Source of the DNA: an uncultured Caryophanales bacterium
GTDB taxonomy: Bacteria > Bacillota_I > Bacilli_A > RF39 > UBA660
Assembly (NCBI GenBank): GCA_905206805.1
Contig: CAJLIR010000002.1
Coordinates: 122,644 to 186,643 of the forward strand
Length of the DNA stretch: 64,000 nt
Reading direction: 5' to 3'
Below are positions 1 through 8,872 of this stretch, piece by piece; the first letter of the stretch is position 1; each line of letters starts with the position of its first letter. The notes beneath the pieces are model-generated. The model made no database searches. It saw only the letters and a program-made list of their open reading frames with translations, and was not told the origin of the DNA. The translations under genes were made by a program, and so were the position numbers.

Positions 1-1
1 A

Positions 2-499
2 GCTGGAATGGTACTTATGCCACAACCCATATTTGATGCAGTAGGTGCACTAAAAAAAGATAATTCGTTTGTTATTTTAGTTACTCCACAAGGAGTTCCA
101 TATAAACAGAGTATTGCTTATGATTTAACAAAAAAAGAACATATAATTATTATTTGTGGACATTATGAAGGATTTGATGAGAGAATTCGTACGTTAGCAG
201 ATATGGAAATTAGTATTGGCGATTATGTATTAACTGGTGGAGAATTAGCAAGCATGGTAATAAGCGATAGTGTTATTAGACTTTTAGATGGAGTTATTAC
301 TAAAGAGTCTTATGAAAATGATTCGTTTACCGATAATCTGCTTGATTATCCAGTATATACAAAACCTTATGATTTTAGAGGAATGAAAGTTCCTGACATA
401 TTATTAAGTGGTCATCATGAAAAAATTAATGAGTGGAGAAAAAATGAACAAATAAAAAAAACTCAAATTAGAAGACCAGACTTATTAGAAAAGAGATGA
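2..499 (+). CDS. trmD: tRNA (guanine-N1)-methyltransferase TrmD, 5'-truncated by window edge
   Basis: The enzyme methylates G37 of tRNAs with a G at position 36, using S-adenosylmethionine, which prevents frameshifting. Visible are the SPOUT knot signatures ICGHYEGFDER and IGDYVLTGGELA that form the SAM pocket, and a C-terminal region ending in RRPDLL as is usual for TrmD. The frame is open to the left edge and begins with Ala-Gly before MVLMPQP, so the real start lies outside the window and about 70 residues are missing. It ends in TGA overlapping the ATG of the next gene (ATGA), which suggests translational coupling. The family call is secure. Confidence 0.97.
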   Translation, partial: AGMVLMPQPIFDAVGALKKDNSFVILVTPQGVPYKQSIAYDLTKKEHIIIICGHYEGFDERIRTLADMEISIGDYVLTGGELASMVISDSVIRLLDGVITKESYENDSFTDNLLDYPVYTKPYDFRGMKVPDILLSGHHEKINEWRKNEQIKKTQIRRPDLLEKR

Positions 500-1002
500 A
501 TTGTATGAAAAACGAACAATATACACTAATAAAGAAAAATCATAATAAAGATATTATTTATATAGATTATAAAAATATGGCAGGATTTAAGGTAAAACCT
601 AAAAATGTAAAAAAATATGGTGGTGTAGAAGTTAATGAAATGCTGATTATAAAGCCAGATTTCATTGATTTAATTTTAAAAAGAAAAATTGGAAAAAAAT
701 TAGAGAGTTATATTAATTACTTGATTGAACTTCTAGATAGTGATGACTGTGATGGTGCTAAATTAGCGCAAACATTAAATGATATAGATAGATATAGAAC
801 AACAATTAATAATACATATAGAAAATTTTTAGATGAAAAATATTTGGAAATATTATTACGTAAATTAGCTTTGGTTGAAGATAAATTAAATATAAAGATG
901 CAAAGTTTTTACCAAAGAATGCAAAAGCAAATTGAGGAAAAATTAAGAAAAGAACAAATGATGTATGAAGAAAGTGAAAAAACATCAAGAAGAACAAGAT
1001 AG
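496..1002 (+). CDS. conserved hypothetical, helical, charged C-terminus
   Basis: I do not recognise this 168-residue protein. It has a short basic N-terminal part rich in Lys/Tyr/Asn, a central segment with several acidic and hydrophobic heptads, and a highly charged C-terminal helix (about residues 110-165) rich in Lys/Glu/Gln that could be a coiled coil. There is no signal peptide or membrane segment. Its start overlaps the trmD stop, so it is probably co-translated with trmD and followed 28 nt later by the TPR gene. A second ATG three codons in is also possible. Its place in the trmD-rplS cluster hints at a translation-related role, but nothing in the sequence shows one. Confidence 0.7.
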   Translation: MNCMKNEQYTLIKKNHNKDIIYIDYKNMAGFKVKPKNVKKYGGVEVNEMLIIKPDFIDLILKRKIGKKLESYINYLIELLDSDDCDGAKLAQTLNDIDRYRTTINNTYRKFLDEKYLEILLRKLALVEDKLNIKMQSFYQRMQKQIEEKLRKEQMMYEESEKTSRRTR

Positions 1003-1030
1003 AATTTAAATTATTCAGGGGGAAAATGAA

Positions 1031-1999
1031 ATGAAAAATGCAAAAATTTACCAGGATTTTTTGAAATCGAAAGAATTTATCAAACAAAAAAATATTGAAG
1101 AAGCGTATATAAGATTAAAAAAGTTAATGAAAAAAGATTCAGAAAATTATGCTATAAGATTAGAATTTGCAAAAGTATTAATTGATATGAATAATTTAAG
1201 TAGAGCAAGAAGAATTTTAGAAAGTTTGATTGATTCAAAAAATAAAAATTATGCAATTCTAGAATTAGGAAAATTATCTGTAATTGAAGGAGATTTTTAT
1301 AAGGCACGTGAATATTTTGAATCGTTGCTTAATACGACAAATATAACCTATGGATTGTTAGAATTAGGAAAATTGGAAATTCTAGAAGGAAACTATATTC
1401 AAGCTCAAACTTGTTTTTATAAAATTTTGTCAATTAAAAATGATGAAAATAAAAGTTGCGCTATACAAGAAATACTAAATTTAAATATTAAATTGGGACA
1501 TTATGAAGAAGCGTTAGTTTACTTAGAAAAATTAATAAATACGGACAAAAGTCTTGATATAAGAGAAGTGGAAAAATATAAATTTTACTTAGAATATAAT
1601 TTAAAGGAAATAAATAATAAAAGAAAAATAAATGGTTATTTTAATAATCAATTAGTAGAATATAGTGAAATTAAAGCAATTAATTATATAGGATTTAATT
1701 CAAATGAAAACAAAAATGTAATTCATAATATTTTTAATAATGATGTAGAGATAAAATCATTGTTTAATAGAATGAAAGACGAAATAAAACAACTAGAACC
1801 AGTAAATTTTGGTATTTATGATAAATATACAATAGAATTAGAAAATGTAATAGGCAGTGTAAGAAATATTGATACAAATTTGCTTTGTATTGTTACTATA
1901 TGTGGCACTAAAAATATTATTTCTATGTTTCCTGTTCTAAACAAAAATAGATTAAATAATAAAAAAATAATTAAATCGAAAGAATTAAGCTTAAAATAA
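1031..1999 (+). CDS. tetratricopeptide-repeat protein
   Basis: The first 175 or so residues consist of degenerate 34-residue helical repeats; the units containing LELGKLSVIEGDFYKAREYF and LELGKLEILEGNYIQAQTCF are nearly parallel and show the usual small/aromatic TPR spacing. The C-terminal 150 residues are not repetitive and contain no motif I know. TPR proteins are scaffolds for protein-protein contacts, and the partner cannot be inferred. A GGGGGA ribosome site lies just upstream of the chosen ATG. No signal peptide, so cytoplasmic. It appears to be the last gene of the trmD transcript, because a new promoter precedes rplS. Confidence 0.75.
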   Translation: MKNAKIYQDFLKSKEFIKQKNIEEAYIRLKKLMKKDSENYAIRLEFAKVLIDMNNLSRARRILESLIDSKNKNYAILELGKLSVIEGDFYKAREYFESLLNTTNITYGLLELGKLEILEGNYIQAQTCFYKILSIKNDENKSCAIQEILNLNIKLGHYEEALVYLEKLINTDKSLDIREVEKYKFYLEYNLKEINNKRKINGYFNNQLVEYSEIKAINYIGFNSNENKNVIHNIFNNDVEIKSLFNRMKDEIKQLEPVNFGIYDKYTIELENVIGSVRNIDTNLLCIVTICGTKNIISMFPVLNKNRLNNKKIIKSKELSLK

Positions 2000-2124
2000 A
2001 ATGTAAATTGAAATAATAATATTTAATTTTATGTAGTAGAACCTAGATGTATTATCAATGAAAAATGTTTAAAATAAATTAAACGTTTTTTTTGAATAAA
2101 TCGATTAGAAAAATAAAAAAACTA

Positions 2125-2153
2125 TTGATAAAAACAAATAAGTGTGATAAAAT
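2125..2153 (+). promoter_or_regulatory. sigma-A type promoter for rplS
   Basis: TTGATA (2125-2130) and TAAAAT (2148-2153) are separated by 17 nt, leaving a leader of about 60 nt before the GTG start of rplS. The leader contains short AT-only complementary stretches. A ribosomal-protein autoregulatory leader is possible but I cannot fold a convincing one. Confidence 0.6.
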
Positions 2154-2220
2154 GTATACGTTGTGATCCGCTGATATATATTTGTTTCATGATCATATAT
2201 TTTATAAGGAGAGTGAAATC

Positions 2221-2559
2221 GTGAATTTAGTTGAAAAAATTACTAAAAGTCAATTGCGTACTGACATACCTAATTTTCAAGTAGGAGATACTATTAGAGT
2301 AGATTTAAAAATTGTTGAAGGAAATACACACAGAATTCAAGCTTTTGAAGGTGTTGTAATGTCTATTCAAGGTGCTGGAATTTCAAAAAACTTCATCGTT
2401 AGAAAAATATCTAATGGTGTTGGTGTTGAAAGAACACTTCCATTTAATTCACCTACAATTGACAAAATTACTGTAGTAAGAAAAGGTAAAGTTAGACAAG
2501 CAAAATTAGGATATTTAAGAGATTCTAAAAAACAAGCAAAAATAAAAGAAAGAAATTAA
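2221..2559 (+). CDS. rplS: 50S ribosomal protein L19
   Basis: L19 sits at the interface of the 30S and 50S subunits. The 112-residue product matches the family length and shows the characteristic FQVGDTIRVD, QAFEGVV and FPFNSPTIDKI-like core followed by the basic tail VRKGKVRQAKLGYLR. The start is the GTG at 2221, supported by AAGGAGAG at 2206-2213 and by the usual beginning of L19; an in-frame TTG 39 nt upstream would add residues foreign to the family. It has its own promoter and is followed by an intrinsic terminator. Position after trmD is the classical arrangement. Confidence 0.97.
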   Translation: MNLVEKITKSQLRTDIPNFQVGDTIRVDLKIVEGNTHRIQAFEGVVMSIQGAGISKNFIVRKISNGVGVERTLPFNSPTIDKITVVRKGKVRQAKLGYLRDSKKQAKIKERN

Positions 2560-2585
2560 TAAGGCATATTTTTGTCTTATTTTTT
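2558..2585 (+). terminator. intrinsic terminator after rplS
   Basis: A 9-bp stem (AATAAGGCA pairing TGTCTTATT with one G-U) with a 6-nt loop is followed by a T run. It overlaps the rplS stop codon. Confidence 0.65.
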
Positions 2586-2602
2586 GTAATTGGGGTTAAA
2601 AT

Positions 2603-3154
2603 ATGGATAATAAAATTGAAAATGAATTAGAAAAATTTAATAAACCTAATAAATGTAAAAATTTAATTCGCGAAGTTATAACATATGTTTTAATAATATT
2701 ATTTGTAATTTTGATTAGAACTTTTATAGTAACACCAGTTAGAGTAGATGGAGACTCTATGAATAATAATTTAAAAAATGGGGAAATATTATTGTTAAAA
2801 AAATATGATAAATCTTATGAAAGATTTGATGTAGTAGTTTTTAAATATGGAAATGACAAATTGATAAAAAGAGTTATAGGGCTTCCTGGTGAAAGTGTAA
2901 AATATAAAGATTCTAAATTATATATAAATGATAAATATGTAGAAGAAAATATGATAAAAAAAATCACCTATGATTTTGATTTACGTGAACTCGGTTTTGA
3001 TGAAATACCAATTGGTTATTATTTTGTAATGGGTGATAATCGTACCAACTCTAAAGATAGTAGAATCATTGGACTTGTTAGTGAAAAAGATATATTAGGA
3101 TCTACAAATTTAATTATTTTTCCATTTAATAAATTTGGGAGTATTAATAAATAA
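2603..3154 (+). CDS. lepB: signal peptidase I
   Basis: Membrane serine protease that removes signal peptides from secreted preproteins on the outer face of the membrane. A single N-terminal transmembrane helix (about residues 22-42) is followed by the catalytic Ser in VDGDSM (residue 52), the general-base Lys in LIKRVIGLPGE (residue 89) and the box YYFVMGDNRTNSKDSR. The 183-residue length is typical of Gram-positive SipS-type enzymes. It lies 43 nt after rplS. The gene order rplS-lepB-rbgA known in related Firmicutes is interrupted here by about 24 kb. Its stop overlaps the next start by one base. Confidence 0.96.
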   Translation: MDNKIENELEKFNKPNKCKNLIREVITYVLIILFVILIRTFIVTPVRVDGDSMNNNLKNGEILLLKKYDKSYERFDVVVFKYGNDKLIKRVIGLPGESVKYKDSKLYINDKYVEENMIKKITYDFDLRELGFDEIPIGYYFVMGDNRTNSKDSRIIGLVSEKDILGSTNLIIFPFNKFGSINK

Positions 3155-4659
3155 TGAATCATTCTAAAAATATACAGGAAAAAATAAAATTATATAGAAT
3201 TAATTTTATTAAGAATAATAATTTGTCAATTCAAAAAAATAAAAAAATGAAATTTCAACAAAATCAACAGGTTGTTCAAAAAAAACAATCTAAAATAAAA
3301 ATATTTTTTAAGTTTTTATTAGGTTTTATCGGAAGTTTTTTTGAATATTTAGCAATTGAAAGTAATAAAAAAAATTCTATTAAACTTGAACAAAAATTAT
3401 CATCTAATGTAGTAAATAAAAGCAATAGCAATAAACAAACAGAAAATTTATTTCAAAAGGAAATTGAAAAAAATAAATATATAGAGATAAATGTTAAAAA
3501 GAATGCAGAAAAAATAATGGAAAATAAAAATACTAATATAGATAGTTTTCAAGAGTCTGAAAAAACAACCGAAAAAACAACAAAAAAAACAGCTGAAAAA
3601 AACATTGTGAATGAAAAAGAACAAAAAAACGATTTAATATTAATTGAAGAAAAGGTTATATATGCTGATACAAGAGAAGATTTGAATAGTGCAGAAGCAA
3701 AAATTGTTAAATTAAAAAAAGATTTAATTTTAAAAAAGAAAAATAATACATTAATAATAAATAAACTAATTGATGAAAAAAACAAGTATAATAATCAAAA
3801 TAAAAATAGTAAAGAGTTACCTTTAATTAAATCTGATGAAAATGATTATTTTTTAAAAAACGAAAAAGAAATACTAGAAAAAAAAGAAGATGTGAATGCT
3901 GATAAAAATAATAATATATTTGTTGAAAAGGATAAAATTGTTAACAATTTTATTGATGAGAAAACAGAAATTTTTGTAGAAAGTAATATAATAGTAAATA
4001 AATTAATAAAAAGATGTGATGATGATTTAACTTTAGTTTCTGAAAAGAGAGAATTTTTTAGTTTGCAAGAAGAATTTGAAAAAAATTTAAATAATAACAA
4101 AGCAAACATAAAAATTAATAAAAAAGATTTAAGAAAAATAAAGGATAATGTACTTGAAATTATTGATAAACAGAAAAGTAATTTAGAACAACTTAATAAT
4201 TTTATGAGTAAATCTTTTGATGAAAAGATTGTTATGTTAAAATTTAATAATTTTTTTAAAAGTACAGCTAAGTTAGCATTTAGTTTTGTTCCTTTTTTCT
4301 CATTTCCAAATAGAATTTTTGGTCTTGCAACATCGGCATTATTTTTCAATAGATCAATTAAAAGTTACCGAATAAAACCAAATAAAAATGATATAAATCA
4401 AAGCATTAGATCAATGATAAATAATAATGAGTTTTGTTTAAGGATTGGTATTAGTAATTGTAATGACTCTTTAAATGAAATTGAAAATATTAAATATTAT
4501 TTAAAAAATTTATCAAGTGAGGCTAAAGATTCTATAGAATATCGTAAATATTTGTTAAGTGTTGAATCTACTGAGAGGTTAATTCAAAAACAAATAGAAT
4601 TTATGAAAAATTTATCAAAGAAATATGATGATATTAAAATTAAAGTAAAAAAAATATAA
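3154..4659 (+). CDS. large Lys/Asn/Glu-rich protein with two hydrophobic segments
   Basis: Not recognised. The protein is 501 residues, extremely rich in Lys, Asn, Glu and Ile, with a hydrophobic aromatic stretch near residues 50-66 and a second one near 365-395 that may be membrane-associated. The region between them (about 70-360) looks like low-complexity, largely helical or disordered sequence. The last 100 residues are less biased and helical. It starts inside the stop codon of lepB (TAATG), so it is likely co-expressed with it. This position and the membrane segments suggest an envelope-associated protein. Composition makes remote homology hard to judge. Confidence 0.65.
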   Translation: MNHSKNIQEKIKLYRINFIKNNNLSIQKNKKMKFQQNQQVVQKKQSKIKIFFKFLLGFIGSFFEYLAIESNKKNSIKLEQKLSSNVVNKSNSNKQTENLFQKEIEKNKYIEINVKKNAEKIMENKNTNIDSFQESEKTTEKTTKKTAEKNIVNEKEQKNDLILIEEKVIYADTREDLNSAEAKIVKLKKDLILKKKNNTLIINKLIDEKNKYNNQNKNSKELPLIKSDENDYFLKNEKEILEKKEDVNADKNNNIFVEKDKIVNNFIDEKTEIFVESNIIVNKLIKRCDDDLTLVSEKREFFSLQEEFEKNLNNNKANIKINKKDLRKIKDNVLEIIDKQKSNLEQLNNFMSKSFDEKIVMLKFNNFFKSTAKLAFSFVPFFSFPNRIFGLATSALFFNRSIKSYRIKPNKNDINQSIRSMINNNEFCLRIGISNCNDSLNEIENIKYYLKNLSSEAKDSIEYRKYLLSVESTERLIQKQIEFMKNLSKKYDDIKIKVKKI

Positions 4660-4740
4660 AATTAAATTACTAAAATATAAGTCAATCTCATTTATTCATT
4701 TTCTTTCATATTCATAAAATAAAGTGAAAGGAGAATTAGA

Positions 4741-5574
4741 ATGAATAATCAGTATTCTCGTAAAATACAATGTATTTTAGAAGAAGGAAAAAAGTGTAAA
4801 GATAAACTTCAAGTTGTAGGACCAACAGGTCCCACAGGTCCTGCCGGACCTGCAACAATTACTGTTGGTAACACTACAACTGGGGACCCTGGAACTAGAG
4901 CGAGTGTAACAAATGTTGGAACTAATGAAAACGCTATTTTAAATTTTACAATTCCAGCTGGCGTTCAGGGTGCAACTGGACCTGAAGGTCCAACAGGTCC
5001 CACTGGACCCATTGGTTTAACTGGTCCACAAGGTAGTATAGGTCTTCAAGGACCAGCCGGTCCTACTGGACCCACTGGTCCTGCTGGTGCACAGGGAGCA
5101 CAAGGGGTACAGGGTGTTCAAGGCCCTGCTGGTCCAACAGGGCCAACCGGACCTAGTTTAAGTACTTTTGGTCGTAAATATGACAATGCTACTAATAGTT
5201 TAAATTTAGAAGCCAACATTGCTCAAAATGTTGCATTAGGAAGCACAGGCCCTACTAATAACGTTACAACCGCTACACAAAATACTTTAACAATTACACA
5301 AAATGGTGTTTATTTAGTTGAATATTTCTTTTCTGGTAGTTCTAGTGTTAATACAGAATTAACTTTAGAAGTAAAACAAAATTCTGTACCTATTGGAAGT
5401 ACTACTATTGAAAAAAATGTTACAGCAAGTACAGAAACTGATTTCGTTGGAAGCACTATTAACTCATTTAGTGCTGGTGATGAAATCGGACTTACATTAC
5501 AGTCTTCACAAGCAGCAACTATAACACCGGCATCAGGAACTAATGCTTATCTAAATATAACTAGATTATCTTAA
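4741..5574 (+). CDS. collagen-like surface protein with BclA-like C-terminal domain
   Basis: Residues 28-38 and 81-139 contain Gly-X-Y triplets, mostly GPTGPTGPAGP, interrupted by a segment of about 40 residues ending LNFTIPAGVQG that is frequently found in clostridial exosporium or surface collagen-like proteins. The C-terminal 130 residues form a beta-rich domain (YLVEYFFSGSSS, LTLEVKQN, AYLNITRLS) resembling the trimerising BclA/C1q-TNF-like head. There is no classical signal peptide; the N-terminus is short, Lys-rich and has two Cys. GC content of the repeat part is visibly higher than its neighbours, partly dictated by Gly/Pro codons but also compatible with transfer. A good AAAGGAG site precedes the ATG. 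Confidence 0.88.
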   Translation: MNNQYSRKIQCILEEGKKCKDKLQVVGPTGPTGPAGPATITVGNTTTGDPGTRASVTNVGTNENAILNFTIPAGVQGATGPEGPTGPTGPIGLTGPQGSIGLQGPAGPTGPTGPAGAQGAQGVQGVQGPAGPTGPTGPSLSTFGRKYDNATNSLNLEANIAQNVALGSTGPTNNVTTATQNTLTITQNGVYLVEYFFSGSSSVNTELTLEVKQNSVPIGSTTIEKNVTASTETDFVGSTINSFSAGDEIGLTLQSSQAATITPASGTNAYLNITRLS

Positions 5575-5580
5575 AAAATT

Positions 5581-5617
5581 ACAAGAGAGGTTTATAACTT
5601 CTCTTGTTTTCTTTTTT
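5581..5617 (+). terminator. intrinsic terminator after the collagen-like gene
   Basis: A 10-bp stem (ACAAGAGAGG with CTTCTCTTGT, one G-U), a 7-nt loop and a T-rich tail. Confidence 0.8.
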
Positions 5618-5665
5618 ATAAATTTGTATTATAATTAGTGTAGGTTATTTAAAGGGGTAGATAAT

Positions 5666-6688
5666 ATGAGTTATATAGATACTATTGATGATAGAATAAA
5701 AGAATATTTTTCTATTTTAGAGCCTAATTATCCAGTATGATTAAATGATTATATAAATACTAAGGAACTTTTAAAACAAAAATATATAAGTGTTACGAAT
5801 GGTACTATATATTCTGATTTATTTGAAAACAATTTTTTTTAAAGTTTAGACCATTCAGTTGCAGTAACTCTTATAGTTTGGCATTTTACACATGATAAAA
5901 AACAAACTTTATCAGGCTTATTTCATGATATAGCAACACCTGTATTTAAACATTGTATAGATTTTTTGAATGGTGATTATATGAATCAAGAATCAACAGA
6001 AGATTTAACAACTGAAATAATTAAAAATTCGAAAGAAATAATGTCGTTATTAAAAAGGGATAATATAAAATTAGATAGTGTTAATGATTACCATATATAT
6101 CCAATTGCTGATAATGATACCCCAAAATTATCTGTAGATAGACTAGAATATTCTATGTCAAATGCTTTATTTATCTATGGATTGTGTGACGTATTAAAAG
6201 TAAAAAAAATGTATAATGATATTTGTGTTGGTGTAAATGAAGAAAATATACCGGAATTAATGTTTAATACATATTCCATTTCTTATGATTTTTTAGAAAT
6301 GACAAGTAGGTTATCTATTATTTATAGAGAAGATAGAACTAGGTATTCTATGCAGTTACTAGCAGATATTGTAAAAAAATTAAATGAAGAAAACTTGATA
6401 AAAAAAGAGGATTTATATAATTTAAAAGAAGAAGATGTTATAAAAATTATAGAAAATTCTAAATATAAAGATGCTTTTAATTTTTGGAAAAAAGCTAAAA
6501 CTGTAATTGTTTCTGATAACAAACCTGATAATGTTTATTATGTACATCATAAAGCTAAAATAAGATATATAAATCCATTAGTTAATAATGTAAGAATTTC
6601 AAAAATTGACTTATCTGCACAAAAATTAATTGACAACAATTTGTCTTATGATATGTCGGGTTATGTATATTTAAAAATGAAATTATAA
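5666..6688 (+). pseudogene. HD-domain phosphohydrolase, broken by two in-frame stops
   Basis: One continuous reading frame runs from the ATG at 5666 to 6688, interrupted only by TGA at 5738-5740 and TAA at 5840-5842. Frame is kept throughout, so the damage looks like point changes. The reconstructed protein of about 340 residues carries the HD signature (LDHSVAV, then GLFHDIATP) expected of a metal-dependent phosphohydrolase. The longest intact piece starts at an internal ATG (5966), downstream of the HD motif, so any product from it would lack the catalytic residues. The first stop falls where Trp would fit (YPV-stop-LND). The substrate is not evident. Confidence 0.75.
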
Positions 6689-6751
6689 TTTTTACTAGTA
6701 TATAATATACAATCTATTTTATTTATTGTATAATTAACTTGGAGGACTAAT

Positions 6752-7198
6752 ATGGAAGAATATAATACAATTGAAAAAGTAAAAGAATTATTTAATAATG
6801 CTGGATGTGTTGGAAACGAAAATTGTTATTTTGTAGCGTATAAAGATTTTCAAAAAAGTTCGGGAATGGTAAATGGAATGGAATATCCTTACCATGCGCT
6901 TTTAATAAATCAAACTGAAAATGGTTTAGGAATTTTTTATCTTAATCCAGAAAAATTTTCTTTTAAAGTAGATCTTGCTAAATTGAAAGTATCTACAGAT
7001 ACATATAATTTTATAAAAAATGAAGATATAAAAAGTATTGAAATTAAAAATTGGGCTATATTTAATTCAAAAACAAAAAGAATTACAATAAAACTTAATA
7101 ATAAAAAGATACATAGATTGTATGCAAACATTAATGAAAAATTAATACCATATCAAACAGAAAATTTAACTAAGTTTATAGAAAAAAACAGTAAATAG
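6752..7198 (+). CDS. hypothetical protein, possible PH-like beta domain
   Basis: A 148-residue protein of unknown function. It contains alternating beta-type segments (YHALLINQTENGLGIFYL, IKSIEIKNWAIF, RITIKLNNKKIHRLYA) that recall small bacterial PH-like or GRAM-like beta barrels reading out a self or lipid surface, but this is only a shape impression. No signal peptide or membrane helix. Good GGAGG ribosome site; it stands alone between the HD pseudogene and a terminator. Confidence 0.6.
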   Translation: MEEYNTIEKVKELFNNAGCVGNENCYFVAYKDFQKSSGMVNGMEYPYHALLINQTENGLGIFYLNPEKFSFKVDLAKLKVSTDTYNFIKNEDIKSIEIKNWAIFNSKTKRITIKLNNKKIHRLYANINEKLIPYQTENLTKFIEKNSK

Positions 7199-7225
7199 AA
7201 GGAATTATAATCCTTTTATTTTTTT
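7199..7225 (+). terminator. intrinsic terminator
   Basis: AAGGA / TCCTT stem with a 7-nt AT loop followed by TTATTTTTTT. Confidence 0.55.
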
Positions 7226-7538
7226 GTGATTGACATACAAACAATTGTACAGTAAACTGATATTAGTAGGAAATATTACTTTAAAAGATGTGTTATATGG
7301 ATATTGATAGTAATTTAATAATAAAAGGAATAATATTAGAGCTTAATAGAATAGAAAATTCTAATTAGTTATCGTGATGGAATTATTTTAGATTTGAATG
7401 ATAACTTTAAAGAGATAAATTATAAAGATACGGATATATATAACTTATATAAAATGTATTTGTGTGATAGTGAAGTTATGTAACATAAATTATTAGATGA
7501 TTGATAAAATTTATTGAAAGTATAAAATAGGTAATAAT
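7226..7538 (+). other. gap with decayed coding remnant
   Basis: About 310 bases without an intact gene. Short open pieces can be read (MDIDSNLIIKGIILELNR near 7298, then in another frame RDGIILDLNDNFKEINYK near 7370) that look like one small protein destroyed by a frameshift. No RNA gene or repeat is seen. Confidence 0.4.
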
Positions 7539-8630
7539 ATGAAAAAGAAAACAATAATAACAGTATTAATTTTATTTATAACTATATTTTTAATTATATT
7601 TTGTATATTCAATATATCAAAAAATAACAACTTTAATAATGAGTTGGAAGATACAATAGTAAATAAAGAAAATGAAAATACTGAAAATACTGAAAAGGAT
7701 GAAGAAAAAAATTCTGAAATTAAAAATGTAGAAAAAAACAATTTTGTAAGTTATAATGGATGGCTTAGAATAGAAAATAATATGCTTGTTAATGAAAATG
7801 GCGAACCTTTTAGATTAAAAGGAATCAGTACACATGGATTACAGTGGTATTCAAAATTTGCTAATAAGGAAATGATGAAAAGTTTAAAAGAAAAACTTGA
7901 TACAAATTTATTTAGAATCGCAATGTATACAGAAGAAAATGGTTATATAAGTAATTATAGTTTAATTAATAAGGTTGAAGAAATAGTTGAGTATGCAAAA
8001 GAATTAGATATGTATGTAATAATTGACTGGCATATATTAAGTGATGGAGATCCTCTAAAACATAAAGAAGAAGCTAAAATATTTTTTGAAAAAATGAGTC
8101 AAAAATATAAGGATTATCCAAATGTAATATATGAAATATGTAATGAACCAAATGGCAATGTTACTTGGGATGGTAATATAAAGCCGTATGCTGAAGAAGT
8201 TATTAGTGTTATAAGGAAAAATAGTAAAGATAGTATAATAATTGTTGGAACTCCAACTTGGAGTCAAGAAGTTGATAAACCAGCAAATAATAAAATAAAC
8301 GATAAAAATACAATGTATGCTCTTCATTTTTATTCTGCATCACATGGGGAATGGTTAAGAGAAAGAACAACAGAAGCTTTAAAAAGTATCCCTATATTTG
8401 TAAGTGAATGGGGAGTAAGTGATGTATCTGGAAATGGTATAATAGATAAAGAAGAAACTTTAAAGTGGGTAGAGTTTATGAATAAGAATAATTTAAGTTA
8501 CGCAATTTGGTCATTATCTGATAAAAATGAATCATCAGCACTATTAATTCCAGGTGCATCCATAAATAATTTTAATGATGACAATTTATCTGAAGCTGGA
8601 AAGTTAATAAAAGATTTAATTAACAAATGA
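7539..8630 (+). CDS. membrane-anchored or secreted GH5 endoglucanase
   Basis: A glycoside hydrolase family 5 cellulase-type enzyme that would cleave beta-1,4-glucans outside the cell. An N-terminal hydrophobic segment (about residues 7-27) is followed by a Glu/Asn-rich linker and the catalytic (beta/alpha)8 domain from about residue 68. Key motifs are STHGLQWY, VIIDWH, YEICNEPNG with the acid/base Glu near residue 202, LHFYSASHG, and FVSEWGVS with the nucleophile near residue 289. No Cys lipobox is present, so it is a signal anchor or cleaved signal. There is no carbohydrate-binding module. It stands alone among accessory genes, which suggests acquisition. Confidence 0.92.
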   Translation: MKKKTIITVLILFITIFLIIFCIFNISKNNNFNNELEDTIVNKENENTENTEKDEEKNSEIKNVEKNNFVSYNGWLRIENNMLVNENGEPFRLKGISTHGLQWYSKFANKEMMKSLKEKLDTNLFRIAMYTEENGYISNYSLINKVEEIVEYAKELDMYVIIDWHILSDGDPLKHKEEAKIFFEKMSQKYKDYPNVIYEICNEPNGNVTWDGNIKPYAEEVISVIRKNSKDSIIIVGTPTWSQEVDKPANNKINDKNTMYALHFYSASHGEWLRERTTEALKSIPIFVSEWGVSDVSGNGIIDKEETLKWVEFMNKNNLSYAIWSLSDKNESSALLIPGASINNFNDDNLSEAGKLIKDLINK

Positions 8631-8732
8631 ATAATTATAGATTTAACTTATTTTAATAGGATAGAAGTAATTTATAAAAACGATGAAAAAGTTTATGAAT
8701 TAAGATGCAGTGATGGATTAGTTAAATATTAA
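8631..8732 (+). pseudogene. short in-frame coding remnant after the GH5 gene
   Basis: Directly after the TGA of the GH5 gene the same frame stays open for about 34 codons (IDLTYFNRIEVIYKNDEKVY and onward) to a TAA. It has coding-like composition but no start or ribosome site, and looks like the tail of a lost gene rather than an extension of the glucanase. Confidence 0.35.
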
Positions 8733-8823
8733 ACAAAACATATTGAATATCAAAATATAAATTAAAAATATATAGATATAGTTAAAAAATATATATTTTG
8801 ATTTAAAATAATAAAATGTATAA

Positions 8824-8857
8824 AAAAATCTACATTTCAAAACATATGTAGATTTTT
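8824..8857. terminator. bidirectional terminator
   Basis: A perfect 12-bp stem AAAAATCTACAT / ATGTAGATTTTT with a 10-nt loop, with A and T runs on both sides. It can serve the minus-strand zinc-ribbon gene and the plus-strand region. Confidence 0.8.
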
Positions 8858-8872
8858 AATTTGTCTAGAGTT

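Noticed and set aside
2154..2220. L19 autoregulatory leader
   Set aside because: Only short AT-only complementarities are visible between the promoter and the rplS start; not enough to call a structured leader.
3549..4349. Long antisense open frames opposite the Lys-rich gene
   Set aside because: They are hydrophobic shadow frames caused by AAA/TTT composition, without ribosome sites.
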